DNA of 64,000 bases from contig NZ_CP133190.1 of assembly GCF_030913705.1 (NCBI RefSeq), positions 4,117,501 to 4,181,500 on the forward strand, read 5' to 3'. Under the pieces are notes generated by a model. That model ran no database searches and was not told where the DNA came from. It was given only the letters and a program-made list of their open reading frames with translations. Source of the DNA: Anaerocolumna sp. MB42-C2. GTDB lineage: Bacteria > Bacillota > Clostridia > Lachnospirales > Lachnospiraceae. Positions 1 to 10,187 of this stretch are shown here, in pieces. Every line of letters starts with the position of its first letter. Position 1 is the first letter of the stretch. Position numbers and translations under genes: made by a program.

Positions 1-945
<945 letters not shown>

Positions 946-1003
946 AAAGGTTGATGGTTAAATAGAGATGGATAGTGTGTAGTTTTGAAGATATAAGAAA
1001 GAA

Positions 1004-1032
1004 GGTTACCAGATATTTGGTAGCCTTTTTTT
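1004..1032 (+). terminator. Rho-independent terminator of the rRNA operon
   Basis: An 8-bp stem (GGTTACCA / TGGTAGCC, with one G-T pair) and a GATATT loop are followed directly by seven T residues. It lies about 60 bp after the 23S 3' end, so the rRNA transcript stops here without a downstream 5S gene. Confidence 0.9.
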
Positions 1033-1642
1033 AGTTTATACAGCAGGATAACTTATATATAAACGGTCTAATTTCAACCATTGTTATTGCATATTGTATG
1101 AGAATTTTTTTACATGAAGTTCAGGTGATCTGTATTATGATGGATAAAGTTATTTATACGAAATTGTTTCAGTGAGAGTTTTAAACCCTTACTAAAATAG
1201 TAACGCAGTAACCTATGAGTTTAGCAAGTAGAAAACCGGATAGGAATATTCAATTTGTCTCTTATGGCGTTAAAAAATACAAGCAATTACTTAAATTATA
1301 TGAGAAACTGATAGTATGGTAATAGAAGTTGTTGATAAGTGTTTAACAATTTCATATTATTTATCTGTATTCTTGTATTTTATTTTTTTTATACTATAAT
1401 CTAAATTAAGTAAAAATATAACAATTAATGGAATGATAATTTATTTAGTTAACTTTTATTAATATTTATAATGCCTAGCATATCTAAAGATTATTTGGAT
1501 TAGCTAGTGGCTTTATATACTATTTTTCAAAGGAGATGAATAAAATATGGCAGTAGATATTTATAATAATAGTAGTTAGTAGAGATTAAATAATTAAAAT
1601 AACAGTGTTTAAATAATAATGTAGAAAAGGGAGTGAATTATA
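1033..1642. other. AT-rich intergenic region without a clear gene
   Basis: No 5S rRNA or tRNA is visible. Two weak possibilities exist. A 35-codon open frame at 1215-1322 (starts MSLASRKPDR) has no good ribosome site and may be a gene scrap. A 10-residue mini-ORF at 1547-1579 (MAVDIYNNSS) has a good site (AAAGGAG at about 1529-1535), so it could be a leader peptide or the stump of a deleted gene. The rest is very AT-rich and probably holds the promoter of the next gene. Confidence 0.5.
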
Positions 1643-2416
1643 ATGAGAAAAAAAGGTTATATAAAGAACTTAGTTATGTTGTTGTTTATTTTTTCATTAT
1701 TAACTGCAACATTTTTTACTAAGACAATTGCCATTGCAGAAAGTAGTGATGATTCGGAGAAATGTATTTCTACTGTAACATATAATAGAATTACAGATTT
1801 AGATGAGCTTATCCGTTTAGCAATTACCCAAGCGAATGAAAAGTCAAATAACAGAAATTCGTTTAATATACGTGACGAAGAAAACATTCAAAATAATGGA
1901 ATATTGGCGACGCAATTAATTAAAGAAAATACTTATTCTGATGGAAGTATAGAAAAAGAATATGTTATTGACAATATGGCATTAGAAAATACTGTTACCG
2001 GTGATGTAATTACTTATGTAGATTCGAGTTTATACAAAAGTCTTTCTCAATATAATGTAGTTGCTGTTCAGACAGTATATTATACATTAAAATATTACGA
2101 AAGCGGTGTTCCGGGACTTTATAATGACATATTGGTTCGGGCTAAAAAAGAACAGTCATATGTAAATTATAGTACAACACCAGTTGCATATATAAAACAT
2201 GGTATAATAGCATCACTTATGGGTTATCCATTTATGGATACTACAGTCACAAACGGAACTCCGGGCAACGGTAAAAAATATACAACAAGTGCAAAAAATA
2301 GTTCTTACTATAAAGATGATAGCACAGGTAATTATTGTACCTCTCTTTATGTAAGAACTGGAGATAATGATTCCTTTGAATTAACAGTAGACCTGTTAGA
2401 AGTACTTGATGGTTGA
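1643..2416 (+). CDS. Exported protein of unknown function
   Basis: The 257-residue product starts behind GGGAG at about 1630. It has a classical Sec signal peptide: RKK, then a hydrophobic stretch (residues about 9-25), and a likely signal peptidase I site after AIA (residue 32). The mature part is rich in Asn, Tyr, Ser and Thr and has no Cys-pair, transmembrane segment or enzyme motif that I recognise. The C-terminal third (about 130-257) has YNVVAVQTVYYTLKYYE followed by a Gly/Asn/Tyr-rich part, which suggests a secreted or surface protein. A lipoprotein gene follows 37 bp later, so the two may be co-transcribed. Function unknown. Confidence 0.75.
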   Translation: MRKKGYIKNLVMLLFIFSLLTATFFTKTIAIAESSDDSEKCISTVTYNRITDLDELIRLAITQANEKSNNRNSFNIRDEENIQNNGILATQLIKENTYSDGSIEKEYVIDNMALENTVTGDVITYVDSSLYKSLSQYNVVAVQTVYYTLKYYESGVPGLYNDILVRAKKEQSYVNYSTTPVAYIKHGIIASLMGYPFMDTTVTNGTPGNGKKYTTSAKNSSYYKDDSTGNYCTSLYVRTGDNDSFELTVDLLEVLDG

Positions 2417-2453
2417 TTATTAATTATAGATTTTAAATATATGAGGCAATAAC

Positions 2454-3140
2454 GTGAAAAAAGCTTTTAAAGTAGTATGCATTTATTTTATATTAATTTG
2501 TCTTACAACTGGCTGCGAAAAAATTGATGACGGAAATTCGTATAAGGCTTATGGATTTCAACCACCGATTGAAAAATTATATTGGGGTATGTCCCTTGAT
2601 GAAATTGAAGAAGTCTTATCCATTCAAGAGGGAGTTGACGGAGTTGTTTACAAGTACGAAAAACCCGTAACAACAATTATATTAGCAGATAAGATTAAAA
2701 AATTCGGTTATGATGCTACCGTTTACCTGGAAGTAAATGACGCAGTAGAAGCTGATTGGTTTCCCTTTAAAACGAGTTATCTTAATTATGTAAAACTCAT
2801 TTATTCAGATATAGATGGGAAAAAGTTAAAGGATAATATGATAAAAGAATTTGATGCTTCTGGTACAGACTGGGTAGACTTATTAAAAAATAATTGTACC
2901 AAATGGGAGAGTAAGGAAAAAATCAGTGACTTGAAACCGGATGTATTAAGTAAACTTAAAGAATACTGGAGTGCCATCGATAAGCACTCGGAAACTGCTG
3001 TATCCTCTATATCTAAAACAGATGATGAGCGGATTAATATCGTATCTTTAACTTTGAACAATTCCGGAGCTGCTTTAGTGTCATATAAAGGAGATACGGC
3101 TGTAATCATTAATAAAGCCTGTTTAAATAGTTCAAGATGA
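2454..3140 (+). CDS. Putative lipoprotein of unknown function
   Basis: The frame starts with GTG 13 bp behind a GAGG site. The N-terminus is a lipoprotein signal: KK, a hydrophobic core, and lipobox LTTGC with the lipidated Cys at residue 21. The mature 208 residues are soluble, mixed alpha/beta in appearance, acidic/lysine-rich, and start with a YGFQPPIEKLYWGMSLDEI segment resembling the start of lipoproteins whose ligand is unknown. It is probably anchored on the outer face of the membrane. It follows the exported protein at 1643 and precedes a terminator. I recognise no family. Confidence 0.75.
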   Translation: MKKAFKVVCIYFILICLTTGCEKIDDGNSYKAYGFQPPIEKLYWGMSLDEIEEVLSIQEGVDGVVYKYEKPVTTIILADKIKKFGYDATVYLEVNDAVEADWFPFKTSYLNYVKLIYSDIDGKKLKDNMIKEFDASGTDWVDLLKNNCTKWESKEKISDLKPDVLSKLKEYWSAIDKHSETAVSSISKTDDERINIVSLTLNNSGAALVSYKGDTAVIINKACLNSSR

Positions 3141-3282
3141 GATACAAAATTTCTAATTCGTTAAAGAATTAAACTAAATGCATTAAAGGGAGAAGAGTGA
3201 TTTATAACATTTATTTAGATAAATTAATTGAGTGAGACATACTTCCAGGGTTATAGCAATATAGCTTTAAGCAGCCCTAATT

Positions 3283-3321
3283 AAAGGATTGAGTGTAATA
3301 AACGAACACTCAATCCTTTTT
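3283..3321 (+). terminator. Rho-independent terminator after the lipoprotein gene
   Basis: AAAGGATTGAGTGT and ACACTCAATCCTTT form a 14-bp perfect stem around a 9-base loop, ending in a T run. It probably ends the 1643-3140 unit. Confidence 0.85.
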
Positions 3322-3467
3322 GATTATTAAGATATAAGGAGCAGAAAAATATTTTACAAACAATATACAAACAATATTGTGCAATATGTTGATACAAATA
3401 TACAAACTATCTTAGAAAAGACTTAGTATGTAAAAATATTTTGTACAAAATATTGTTTGAATGTATA

Positions 3468-3496
3468 TTGACAAACGATTATCGGACGATTATAAT
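3468..3496 (+). promoter_or_regulatory. Consensus sigma-A promoter
   Basis: TTGACA at 3468-3473, a 17-bp spacer and TATAAT at 3491-3496 form a perfect housekeeping promoter. It lies in an AT-rich stretch with inverted AATATTGT-type repeats (3351-3465) that could be regulator sites. It points toward the amino-acid transporter operon starting at 3790. A terminator hairpin begins only about 16 bp downstream. Confidence 0.8.
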
Positions 3497-3511
3497 ATTT
3501 TAATATTAACA

Positions 3512-3541
3512 AAGGTGTTGGGCAAAACCAACACCTTTTTT
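3512..3541 (+). terminator. Terminator hairpin directly behind the 3468 promoter
   Basis: AAGGTGTTGG and CCAACACCTT form a 10-bp stem around GCAAAA, followed by T residues. A transcript from the 3468 promoter would be only about 40 nt unless the hairpin is bypassed. It could be an attenuator for the transporter operon or the end of a tiny RNA. Confidence 0.75.
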
Positions 3542-3789
3542 GATTTTCGCGAAAGCATTTGTTCTAATTCCATCGCGGTCGCGAGCGGCAAGAAGCTGGC
3601 GCAGGTTTCTTCTGGTTACCAAGCACAGTAAGGGAGGCTTATACTGCAGAATAAGTCCTCAAAGGTCACACTAACGCCCTTGTTTTTTGGGCATAGGCCC
3701 TGAAGAATAGCGTCTTTTGCTATTCTTGCAATGGCTCGCATATTCTTGGCGAGACTATTCACAGTATAATTCTTTGAGGAGGTTTTATT
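3542..3789 (+). other. Untranslated leader of the first amino-acid transporter operon
   Basis: This stretch has several hairpins: GCCC/GGGC around 3680, GAATAGC/GCTATTC around 3705-3726, and CTCGC/GCGAG around 3736-3754. It also has a short open frame at 3548-3631 (reading into KKLAQVSSGYQAQ) with no start codon, GC-richer than its surroundings and possibly a gene scrap. AGGAGG lies just before the ATG at 3790. I could not match it to a known riboswitch. Confidence 0.45.
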
Positions 3790-4737
3790 ATGAAACGTAA
3801 AATGATTAGCTTAATGTTATGCTTTACAGTAATGTTTTCACTATTAACAGGATGTGGGTCTAAAACAAATTCTAAGGGTGTTGATGCAACAAATGTATCT
3901 TCAAATGCTGAAACGACTGGTGTGGATACACAAAGCGGAGATACAGGGAATAGCGATACAGGGAGTGGTGATAAGAAAGTTTTAAGAGTCGGCATGGAAT
4001 GTGCATATGCTCCTTTTAACTGGACACAGTCAGAACCCAGTTTACCCAATGGAGATAAAGCAATACCAATATACGGTACCAGTGATTATGCTTACGGTTA
4101 TGATGTCATGGTAGCAAAAAAGCTTGCGGATCAGATGGGTATGGAATTGGAAATACATAAGATAGACTGGTCAAGTATTGTATTAGGAATGAATTCCGGT
4201 GATTATGATGCAATTATAGCAGGCATGGGTTACACGGAAGAAAGAGAACAAAGTGTTGATTTTACGGATCCTTATTATATCAGAAACAATGTTGTAATTG
4301 TAAAAAAAGACGGTCCGTTGACTAATGCCAAGACATTAGCAGACTTTAAGGGAACTTCCTCAACAACCCAGATCGGAACAATATGGGAACAATATGTACC
4401 GCAAATACCGGATGTAAAGCAATTAACCTATTATGAAACGACATCCGAGGTAGTTATGGCTGTTGCAACAGGTACCGCAGACTGTGCGGTTCTGGATGAA
4501 CCTACAGCAATGTCGGCAACGATGTCTAATCCGGACCTTACTTATATTAGATTTGAAGAACCAAATGGTTTTACCGTACCGGAAGGCCAGTCATTAAATG
4601 TATGTATCGCCGTAAAAGAAGGAGACAGTGAATTACAGAAAAAGCTGGATGATGCTTTGGATGCAATTGGTTGGGATGAACATAGCATGAATGCATTAAT
4701 GGATATCGCAGCAACCTTACAACCTTTAAGTAACTAA
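3790..4737 (+). CDS. Amino-acid ABC transporter, substrate-binding lipoprotein
   Basis: The 315-residue protein belongs to the SBP_bac_3 (periplasmic-binding type II) family for polar amino acids. It has a lipoprotein signal with lipobox LLTGC (lipidated Cys22), then a Ser/Thr/Gly/Asp-rich linker (about 23-60). The binding domain starts at VLRVGMECAYAPFNW and contains the family pattern YDVMVAKKLADQMG and DYDAIIAGMGYTEER. It captures substrate outside the membrane for the permease and ATPase encoded next. The ligand cannot be read from sequence. The downstream aminotransferase suggests an amino acid that is then deaminated (inference). Confidence 0.93.
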   Translation: MKRKMISLMLCFTVMFSLLTGCGSKTNSKGVDATNVSSNAETTGVDTQSGDTGNSDTGSGDKKVLRVGMECAYAPFNWTQSEPSLPNGDKAIPIYGTSDYAYGYDVMVAKKLADQMGMELEIHKIDWSSIVLGMNSGDYDAIIAGMGYTEEREQSVDFTDPYYIRNNVVIVKKDGPLTNAKTLADFKGTSSTTQIGTIWEQYVPQIPDVKQLTYYETTSEVVMAVATGTADCAVLDEPTAMSATMSNPDLTYIRFEEPNGFTVPEGQSLNVCIAVKEGDSELQKKLDDALDAIGWDEHSMNALMDIAATLQPLSN

Positions 4738-4765
4738 TTTAGGATAATAAATAATAAAAAAATAT

Positions 4766-4806
4766 GACGCATGGGAGCGTAACAGATCCTATGCGTCTCC
4801 TTTTTT
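4766..4806 (+). terminator. Hairpin with T-run between binding-protein and permease genes
   Basis: GACGCAT and ATGCGTC pair with additional inner pairs, and TCCTTTTTT follows. Being inside the operon, it probably lets extra binding protein be made relative to membrane components, as is common for ABC importers. Confidence 0.75.
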
Positions 4807-4858
4807 ATATAAAATAAACCGCTGGATAAACCGGTGGTCAATGTTAAGGAGAATGAGT

Positions 4859-5599
4859 ATGGAAAAGAGTATTTTTGAATGGATTATATTTTTATTACAG
4901 AAATATGGAATATACTTCTGGAAGGGGACCGTGATAACTTTAGAAACCTCCATACTTGGAACTTTATTTGGGTTTTTATTAGGTTTCCTGCTTGGCATCA
5001 TTCAATCGACACCGGTTCATCCAGAGGATGGCAGGCTCAAAAAAATATATTACAAAGGAATGAAAGCAATCTGCAACATATTTATCCATGTTTTCAGAGG
5101 GACACCCATGATGGTTCAGGCAATGGTTATTTATTACGGATTGAAACAATACGGGGTAGATATATCATCTTTTACTGCGGCTGTACTTGTTATTTTACTT
5201 AATACCGGTGCATATATGGCAGAAACGGTGCGGGGAGGTATTATTTCCATTGATAACGGACAGTTTGAAGGTGGAAAGGCACTTGGAATGTCTCATTTTA
5301 CTATTATGTTTTCTGTTGTTTTACCACAGGCCTTCCGCAATATTATTCCAGAGATGGGTAATCTGTTCATTACAAACTTAAAAATGACTTCCGTACTGAA
5401 TGTTATCGGAATAGCTGAACTTTATTTTGCTACAAAAACAGCTGCGAATACCTATTACCGTTATTTTGAAGCTTTCTTAATTACAGGAGCAATCTACTTC
5501 ATTTTATGTGCGGCATTTACAAAATTATTAAACTTATTGGAAAAGAAGCTGGAAGATAAGAAAGATTATGAATTAGCAACAGAATATTTAACGGACTAG
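4859..5599 (+). CDS. Amino-acid ABC transporter permease
   Basis: This is a HisM/GlnP-type inner-membrane permease with about five membrane segments. The EAA loop that docks the ATPase is visible (GGKALGMSHFTIMFSVVLPQ, about residue 140 onward). FRGTPMMVQ is typical of polar amino-acid permeases. I chose the ATG at 4859 rather than 4841 because AAGGAG at 4845-4850 sits 8 bp before it and would overlap the upstream start. A longer hydrophilic loop (about residues 48-72) is slightly unusual. The ATPase gene follows after 12 bp. Confidence 0.93.
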   Translation: MEKSIFEWIIFLLQKYGIYFWKGTVITLETSILGTLFGFLLGFLLGIIQSTPVHPEDGRLKKIYYKGMKAICNIFIHVFRGTPMMVQAMVIYYGLKQYGVDISSFTAAVLVILLNTGAYMAETVRGGIISIDNGQFEGGKALGMSHFTIMFSVVLPQAFRNIIPEMGNLFITNLKMTSVLNVIGIAELYFATKTAANTYYRYFEAFLITGAIYFILCAAFTKLLNLLEKKLEDKKDYELATEYLTD

Positions 5600-5611
5600 G
5601 AGGAAAAACAT

Positions 5612-6346
5612 ATGACGATTATTAATGTGGAACATTTAAGTAAATCCTTTGGTACCCATGAAGTTTTAAAGGATATAGATTTCAATATAGAAAAAGGAGA
5701 AGTCGTATGTATTATAGGGTCTTCAGGTTCCGGTAAATCGACACTGCTGCGATGTTTGAATCTTCTCGAAAACAAGACCAGCGGAAAAATATTTTATGGA
5801 GATTCTGAAATCGGAGGTTCCCAGAAGAAAATTAACGATTACCGTTCAAAAGTAGGAATGGTGTTTCAGTCATTTAATTTATTCAATAATATGACCGTAC
5901 TAGAGAACTGCATGGCAGGATGCAGAAAAGTTTTAAAAAAAAATAAAGAACAGGCACACGCTATTTCGATAAAATATTTAAAAAAGGTAGGAATGGCGGC
6001 GTATATCAATGCAAAACCTGCCCAGTTATCCGGCGGGCAGAAACAGAGAGTTGCAATCGCCAGGGCATTGACCATGGAGCCGGAGGTACTGCTTTTTGAC
6101 GAACCAACCAGCGCACTGGATCCGGAAATGGTAGGAGAAGTTTTAACCGTAATTAAGGAATTAGCGAAAGATGGGTTAACCATGATTATCGTAACTCATG
6201 AGATGGCATTTGCCAGAGATGTATCTACCAGAACAATATTTATGGATCAGGGTGTAATTGCAGAATGCGACGTACCCGAGAGATTATTTACGGCACCGGC
6301 TAATCCAAGAACGAAAGAGTTCTTAACCCGTTTTATGAATGGGTGA
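5612..6346 (+). CDS. Amino-acid ABC transporter ATP-binding protein
   Basis: The 244-residue cytosolic ATPase energises the 3790/4859 importer. Walker A is GSSGSGKST (about residues 36-44), the signature is LSGGQKQR, Walker B is [11 protein letters not shown], and the switch His is in VTHEM. Length and motifs match GlnQ/HisP-type polar amino-acid ATPases. A strong AGGAGG precedes the ATG. All catalytic motifs are intact. Confidence 0.95.
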   Translation: MTIINVEHLSKSFGTHEVLKDIDFNIEKGEVVCIIGSSGSGKSTLLRCLNLLENKTSGKIFYGDSEIGGSQKKINDYRSKVGMVFQSFNLFNNMTVLENCMAGCRKVLKKNKEQAHAISIKYLKKVGMAAYINAKPAQLSGGQKQRVAIARALTMEPEVLLFDEPTSALDPEMVGEVLTVIKELAKDGLTMIIVTHEMAFARDVSTRTIFMDQGVIAECDVPERLFTAPANPRTKEFLTRFMNG

Positions 6347-6376
6347 GAAAGGCTTTTCAGCTAAGGAGTGAACAGA

Positions 6377-6928
6377 TTGGATTATATCAATAAAAATATA
6401 GCAATTAACTTAAAGAAAATGAGAATTGCAAAAAACCTGAGCCTGGAAGGAACAGCCGAACAAACCGGTGTGAGTAAAAGTATGCTGGCACAGATTGAAC
6501 GGGGAGAGGCAAACCCATCCATTGGATGCCTGGGTAAGATTGTAAGCGGACTTAGGGTTGAGCTGTCGGAGCTGATTGAAACACCCAGACAGGAGACCTA
6601 TTATATATCAAAGGATGAAATCGTACCGACCAAAGAAGTAGAGGGGCAATACAGTATTTTTACCTACTTTCCGTATGAAAAGGATAAACCATTTGAGATT
6701 TATGGTATGGATATCTACCGGAATGGCACCTACTACAGCGGATCTCATGGTGAAAATACGGTGGAGTATATCACCGTTGCAACAGGAATTTTAACTCTGA
6801 GGGTACGGGAAAAGAAATATATAATTCGACCGGGTGATGCATTTCGTTTTGATTCAGATATTGAACATTGGTATCGTAATGATGGAGCTGATACGGTTAG
6901 GCTTACCTCGATATTTTGTTTTAAATAA
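6377..6928 (+). CDS. XRE-family regulator with cupin sensor domain
   Basis: The N-terminal residues (about 8-62) form a helix-turn-helix (LSLEGTAEQTGVSKSMLAQIERG). The C-terminal part is a cupin (about 105-180) with EYITVATGILTLRV and PGDAFRFDSDIEHWYRN. This architecture is common next to amino-acid or polyamine transport and catabolism genes, where the cupin binds a small ligand. The start is probably TTG at 6377, because AAGGAG (6363-6368) overlaps the GTG at 6368. It sits inside the operon between transporter and aminotransferase and is the likely regulator. The AT-rich inverted repeats near 3351-3465 are candidate operators (inference). Confidence 0.88.
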   Translation: MDYINKNIAINLKKMRIAKNLSLEGTAEQTGVSKSMLAQIERGEANPSIGCLGKIVSGLRVELSELIETPRQETYYISKDEIVPTKEVEGQYSIFTYFPYEKDKPFEIYGMDIYRNGTYYSGSHGENTVEYITVATGILTLRVREKKYIIRPGDAFRFDSDIEHWYRNDGADTVRLTSIFCFK

Positions 6929-7006
6929 TATAGTATATTAAATTATGATTCAAATTGATTTAATAAAGAAGTAATTATTCAATTAATTAGAAAGAAGGCA
7001 TATGAA

Positions 7007-8221
7007 ATGAAATTAAAAGACACAGGATTAACGAAAGAAGAACTGAAAGCAAAAGCAAAAAAATATATTATCGAGACTTATGAAAGGTTTGACTTTGTGG
7101 CTGAAACCGCAAAAGATATGTATCAATATGATGAAACAGGTACGGGATATCTGGATTTCTATGCGGGAATTGCTGTAAACAGCGCCGGTAACTGCAATGA
7201 AAAAGTGGTTGCTGCTGTGAAAGATCAGGTTGCGGATATTATTCATACTTTTAATTATCCCTATACCATACCGCAGGTATTACTAGCTGAAAAAATCTGC
7301 AATGCGATCCATATGGATAAAATCTTTTTTCAAAATTCCGGAACCGAAGCGAATGAAGCAATGATAAAAATGGCTAGAAAATATGGCGTTGACCTATTTG
7401 GCCCTGAGAAATATCAGATTATAACTGCTAAAATGTCCTTTCATGGAAGAACGTTTGGTTCCATGAGTGCTACGGGACAGCCTATGAATGCCTGCCAGAT
7501 TGGTTTTGGCGATATGACACCTGGTTTTGTCTACGCTGATTTCAATGACTTAAAATCCTTTGAAGATGCGGTAACAGACAATACAATTGCAATTATGGTA
7601 GAACCGGTGCAGGGTGAGGGCGGTGTCATTCCGGCAACGACAGAATTTATGACAGGACTTCGTAAATTATGTGATGAAAAAGGCTTATTGTTACTGCTGG
7701 ATGAGGTACAGACCGGATGGTGCAGAACCGGTGCAGTGATGTCTTTTATGAATTATGGAATCAAACCGGATATAATATCCATGGCAAAGGCGATGGGCGG
7801 AGGAATGCCAATCGGTGCTATTTGCGCGAGAAATGAGGTAGCGAGAGTATTTACACCGGGTTCTCATGGAACGACATATGGCGGACATCCCGTATCCTGT
7901 GCGGCTTCCTTGGCCCAGGTCACGGAACTACTTGATAGGGACCTTGCTGGGAAAGCGAAAAAAATTGGAAATTATTTTATGAATAAATTAAATACCTTGC
8001 CGCATGTAAAAGAAGTCAGAGGACAGGGGCTGTTAGTTGGTGTGGAATTCGATGATCAGATTAAAGGAATTGATGTGAAGCATGGCTGTTTTGACCGGAA
8101 GCTGCTTATTACCTCAATAGGTGCACACACAATCCGTATGGTTCCGCCTTTGATCCTGACAGAGGAAGACTGCGATAAAGCATATGAAATTATTAAGGAA
8201 ACCGTGGAAAGCCTTATATAA
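7007..8221 (+). CDS. Class III PLP aminotransferase (acetylornithine/GABA type)
   Basis: The 404-residue enzyme is a fold-type I, class III transaminase that moves an amino group, typically from an omega-amino group, to 2-oxoglutarate or pyruvate. Visible are NSGTEANEAMIK (PLP phosphate site, about 110), SFHGRTFG, EPVQGEGG (199-206), LLDEVQTGWCRTG and the PLP-binding Lys261 in MAKAMGGGMPIGA. It resembles ArgD most, but no arginine-biosynthesis genes are near. The context (amino-acid importer upstream, alcohol dehydrogenase downstream) fits catabolism producing a semialdehyde. The exact substrate is not known. Confidence 0.92.
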   Translation: MKLKDTGLTKEELKAKAKKYIIETYERFDFVAETAKDMYQYDETGTGYLDFYAGIAVNSAGNCNEKVVAAVKDQVADIIHTFNYPYTIPQVLLAEKICNAIHMDKIFFQNSGTEANEAMIKMARKYGVDLFGPEKYQIITAKMSFHGRTFGSMSATGQPMNACQIGFGDMTPGFVYADFNDLKSFEDAVTDNTIAIMVEPVQGEGGVIPATTEFMTGLRKLCDEKGLLLLLDEVQTGWCRTGAVMSFMNYGIKPDIISMAKAMGGGMPIGAICARNEVARVFTPGSHGTTYGGHPVSCAASLAQVTELLDRDLAGKAKKIGNYFMNKLNTLPHVKEVRGQGLLVGVEFDDQIKGIDVKHGCFDRKLLITSIGAHTIRMVPPLILTEEDCDKAYEIIKETVESLI

Positions 8222-8309
8222 AAAATGGATTTAAGAATTAAAGTCGTCTCAAGATGGTTTCTTTCATTATATTTTATGCCGCTAGGGTCGGCGGAATGAG
8301 AGGTTACAT

Positions 8310-8945
8310 ATGGATAATTACGTAATAACAGTAGCTAGAGGTTTTGGAAGTGGAGGGAAAGAGATTGCTTCCAGATTGGCGGAGGAATTAGGTATTGCCT
8401 GTTACGAAAACAGAATATTAACACTTGCATCACAGCTAAGCGGACTGGATGAGGACTTATTTAACGAAGTTAATGAAAAAATTAGGGGGAAAAAGTTTTC
8501 CGGATTATTAAGAGGGCTGCCAAGGTCCTTGAAACCAAATCCGGTAGATGTAGATTTTGTATCGGATGAAAGACTGTTCGAATTCCAGAAACAGATTATT
8601 TTAAATCTGGCCAGTCAAGAATCCTGCGTAATTGTAGGTAAATGTGCCGATTGGATTCTAAAAGAGCATTCCAATGTAATCAGTATTTATATCGAGGCAC
8701 CCAGGGATTTTTGCGTTCAGAAAGTTATGAGTAAAATGAATGTAAATGAAGAAACAGCACATACATCCATTACGAAAACAGACCAATACAGAGCAGCCTA
8801 TTATGAACATTACACCGGAGGAAATTATTGGACAAATCCGGTTAATTATGATCTTACCTTAAATAGTAAGCGGGTTGGAATCGATAATTGCGTGATACTG
8901 ATTAAAGAATACTTAAAAATTAAGTTCCCTGATTTTTTATGGTAA
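8310..8945 (+). CDS. Cytidylate-kinase-like family protein
   Basis: The 211-residue protein matches the Cytidylate_kin2 type. It starts with VITVARGFGSGGKEIASRLAEELG, a P-loop-like GxGSGGKxI variant, and has the mid-protein CVIVGKCADWIL segment and the DxxRAAYYEHYTGGNYW lid region typical of the family. Such proteins are annotated as kinases, but their substrate is mostly unknown. It lies between the aminotransferase and alcohol dehydrogenase with short gaps, suggesting co-transcription. The upstream gap (8222-8309) has a GCCG/CGGC hairpin before the ribosome site. Confidence 0.85.
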   Translation: MDNYVITVARGFGSGGKEIASRLAEELGIACYENRILTLASQLSGLDEDLFNEVNEKIRGKKFSGLLRGLPRSLKPNPVDVDFVSDERLFEFQKQIILNLASQESCVIVGKCADWILKEHSNVISIYIEAPRDFCVQKVMSKMNVNEETAHTSITKTDQYRAAYYEHYTGGNYWTNPVNYDLTLNSKRVGIDNCVILIKEYLKIKFPDFLW

Positions 8946-9000
8946 CAAAAAAAGCAGTCAGAGGATTGAAAATTGACAAAAGGATGAATGGAGTTGGATT

Positions 9001-10146
9001 ATGTTTGAATTTATGTTTTCAATACCACAGAATATTATTTTTGGTAAGTCAAGCTTAAAAAAATTACCTTCTATATTAGATAATCTGCCATCCGGTAAGA
9101 TAATGATACTATCCGGCAGGAGGTTAGAAGCAATCGGAACAGTCAAAAAAGTAACAGATATATTGGATGAGGCAGGAATAGAGCATGTCGAATTCCTTGA
9201 TATTGAAGCAAATCCTTCCGTTGAAACGGTAAATGCCGCGACAGAAGCTTATTTAAATAATAATACTGCAGGAATTATAGCTTTAGGCGGGGGAAGCCCT
9301 ATGGATGTGGCAAAAGCGGTTGGAGTACTTGCAGTATATGGCGGTGATATAACACAATATGAGGGCGGAGGTAAAGTTCCCGGTAAAATTGCTCCAATTA
9401 TAGCAATTCCCACTACTGCCGGTACTGGAAGTGAGGTTACGGCTTTTTCAGTTATCACGGATAAGTCCAGAAATTATAAATTGACTGTATTCAGTAATGA
9501 GTTGATACCGGCTTATGCGCTGCTGGACCCTGAGTTAATAATGTCTCTTCCTGCCGATGTTGCGGCTGCGACAGGCATAGATGCTCTGGTTCATGGTATA
9601 GAGAGCTACCTGTCAAAAGCAGCTTCTCCTTTTACCGAAGCCATGGCTGAATATGCTATAAAATCGATTGGAAGAAATATACGGCGGTTTGTTGCAGACC
9701 GCAGTGATGAAGAAGCTGCAAGCTCGATGCTGCTTGGAAGTACATTTGCAGGAATAGCTTTTAACTGGGCAAGGCTTGGCGATGTCCACGCAATGGCTCA
9801 TCCGTTAGGAGGTTATTTTGATATTCCTCATGGCATTGCCAATGCAATATTACTGCCGGTTGTTCTTGAGTATAATGCCCTTGCGGATAACGGAAAATAT
9901 GAAGTAATCTACCATTTATTAAAAACCGGGAAAGATAAAATATATCAGGGTACCAATTCACTGGTGGAAGAAGTGAAAAAACTGTTACATGAGCTCCAGA
10001 TACCAGAAAAACTTAGCGCTGTCGGTGTCATGGAGGATAAAATTAAGGATATGGCAAAAGATGCTATGAAAAGCGGTAATATAACCGTAAACCCGAGAAA
10101 AACTGAGATTAAGGATATTGAAATGTTATATAGGAAAGCGCTGTAG
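9001..10146 (+). CDS. Iron-containing alcohol dehydrogenase
   Basis: The 381-residue group III, Fe-ADH protein has an NAD(P) site GGGSPMDVAKAVG (about 97-109). All four metal ligands can be placed: Asp194 and His198 in DALVHGIESY, His263 in VHAMAHPLGG, and His277 in FDIPHG. It probably reduces an aldehyde to an alcohol or the reverse. After the class III aminotransferase this could remove a semialdehyde, as 4-hydroxybutyrate dehydrogenases do (inference). A GGAG site lies 7 bp before the ATG. The gene ends the operon-like run. Confidence 0.93.
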   Translation: MFEFMFSIPQNIIFGKSSLKKLPSILDNLPSGKIMILSGRRLEAIGTVKKVTDILDEAGIEHVEFLDIEANPSVETVNAATEAYLNNNTAGIIALGGGSPMDVAKAVGVLAVYGGDITQYEGGGKVPGKIAPIIAIPTTAGTGSEVTAFSVITDKSRNYKLTVFSNELIPAYALLDPELIMSLPADVAAATGIDALVHGIESYLSKAASPFTEAMAEYAIKSIGRNIRRFVADRSDEEAASSMLLGSTFAGIAFNWARLGDVHAMAHPLGGYFDIPHGIANAILLPVVLEYNALADNGKYEVIYHLLKTGKDKIYQGTNSLVEEVKKLLHELQIPEKLSAVGVMEDKIKDMAKDAMKSGNITVNPRKTEIKDIEMLYRKAL

Positions 10147-10187
10147 TAATATTGCAGTATACGATTTTTAAGTGCAGGAGGTTAAGA

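Noticed and set aside
8222-8309. Possible fourth copy of the structured leader before the cytidylate-kinase-like gene
   Set aside because: It has TTTCTTTCA and a GC hairpin before the ribosome site, but no GCCAC stem and no AATGGGT tail.
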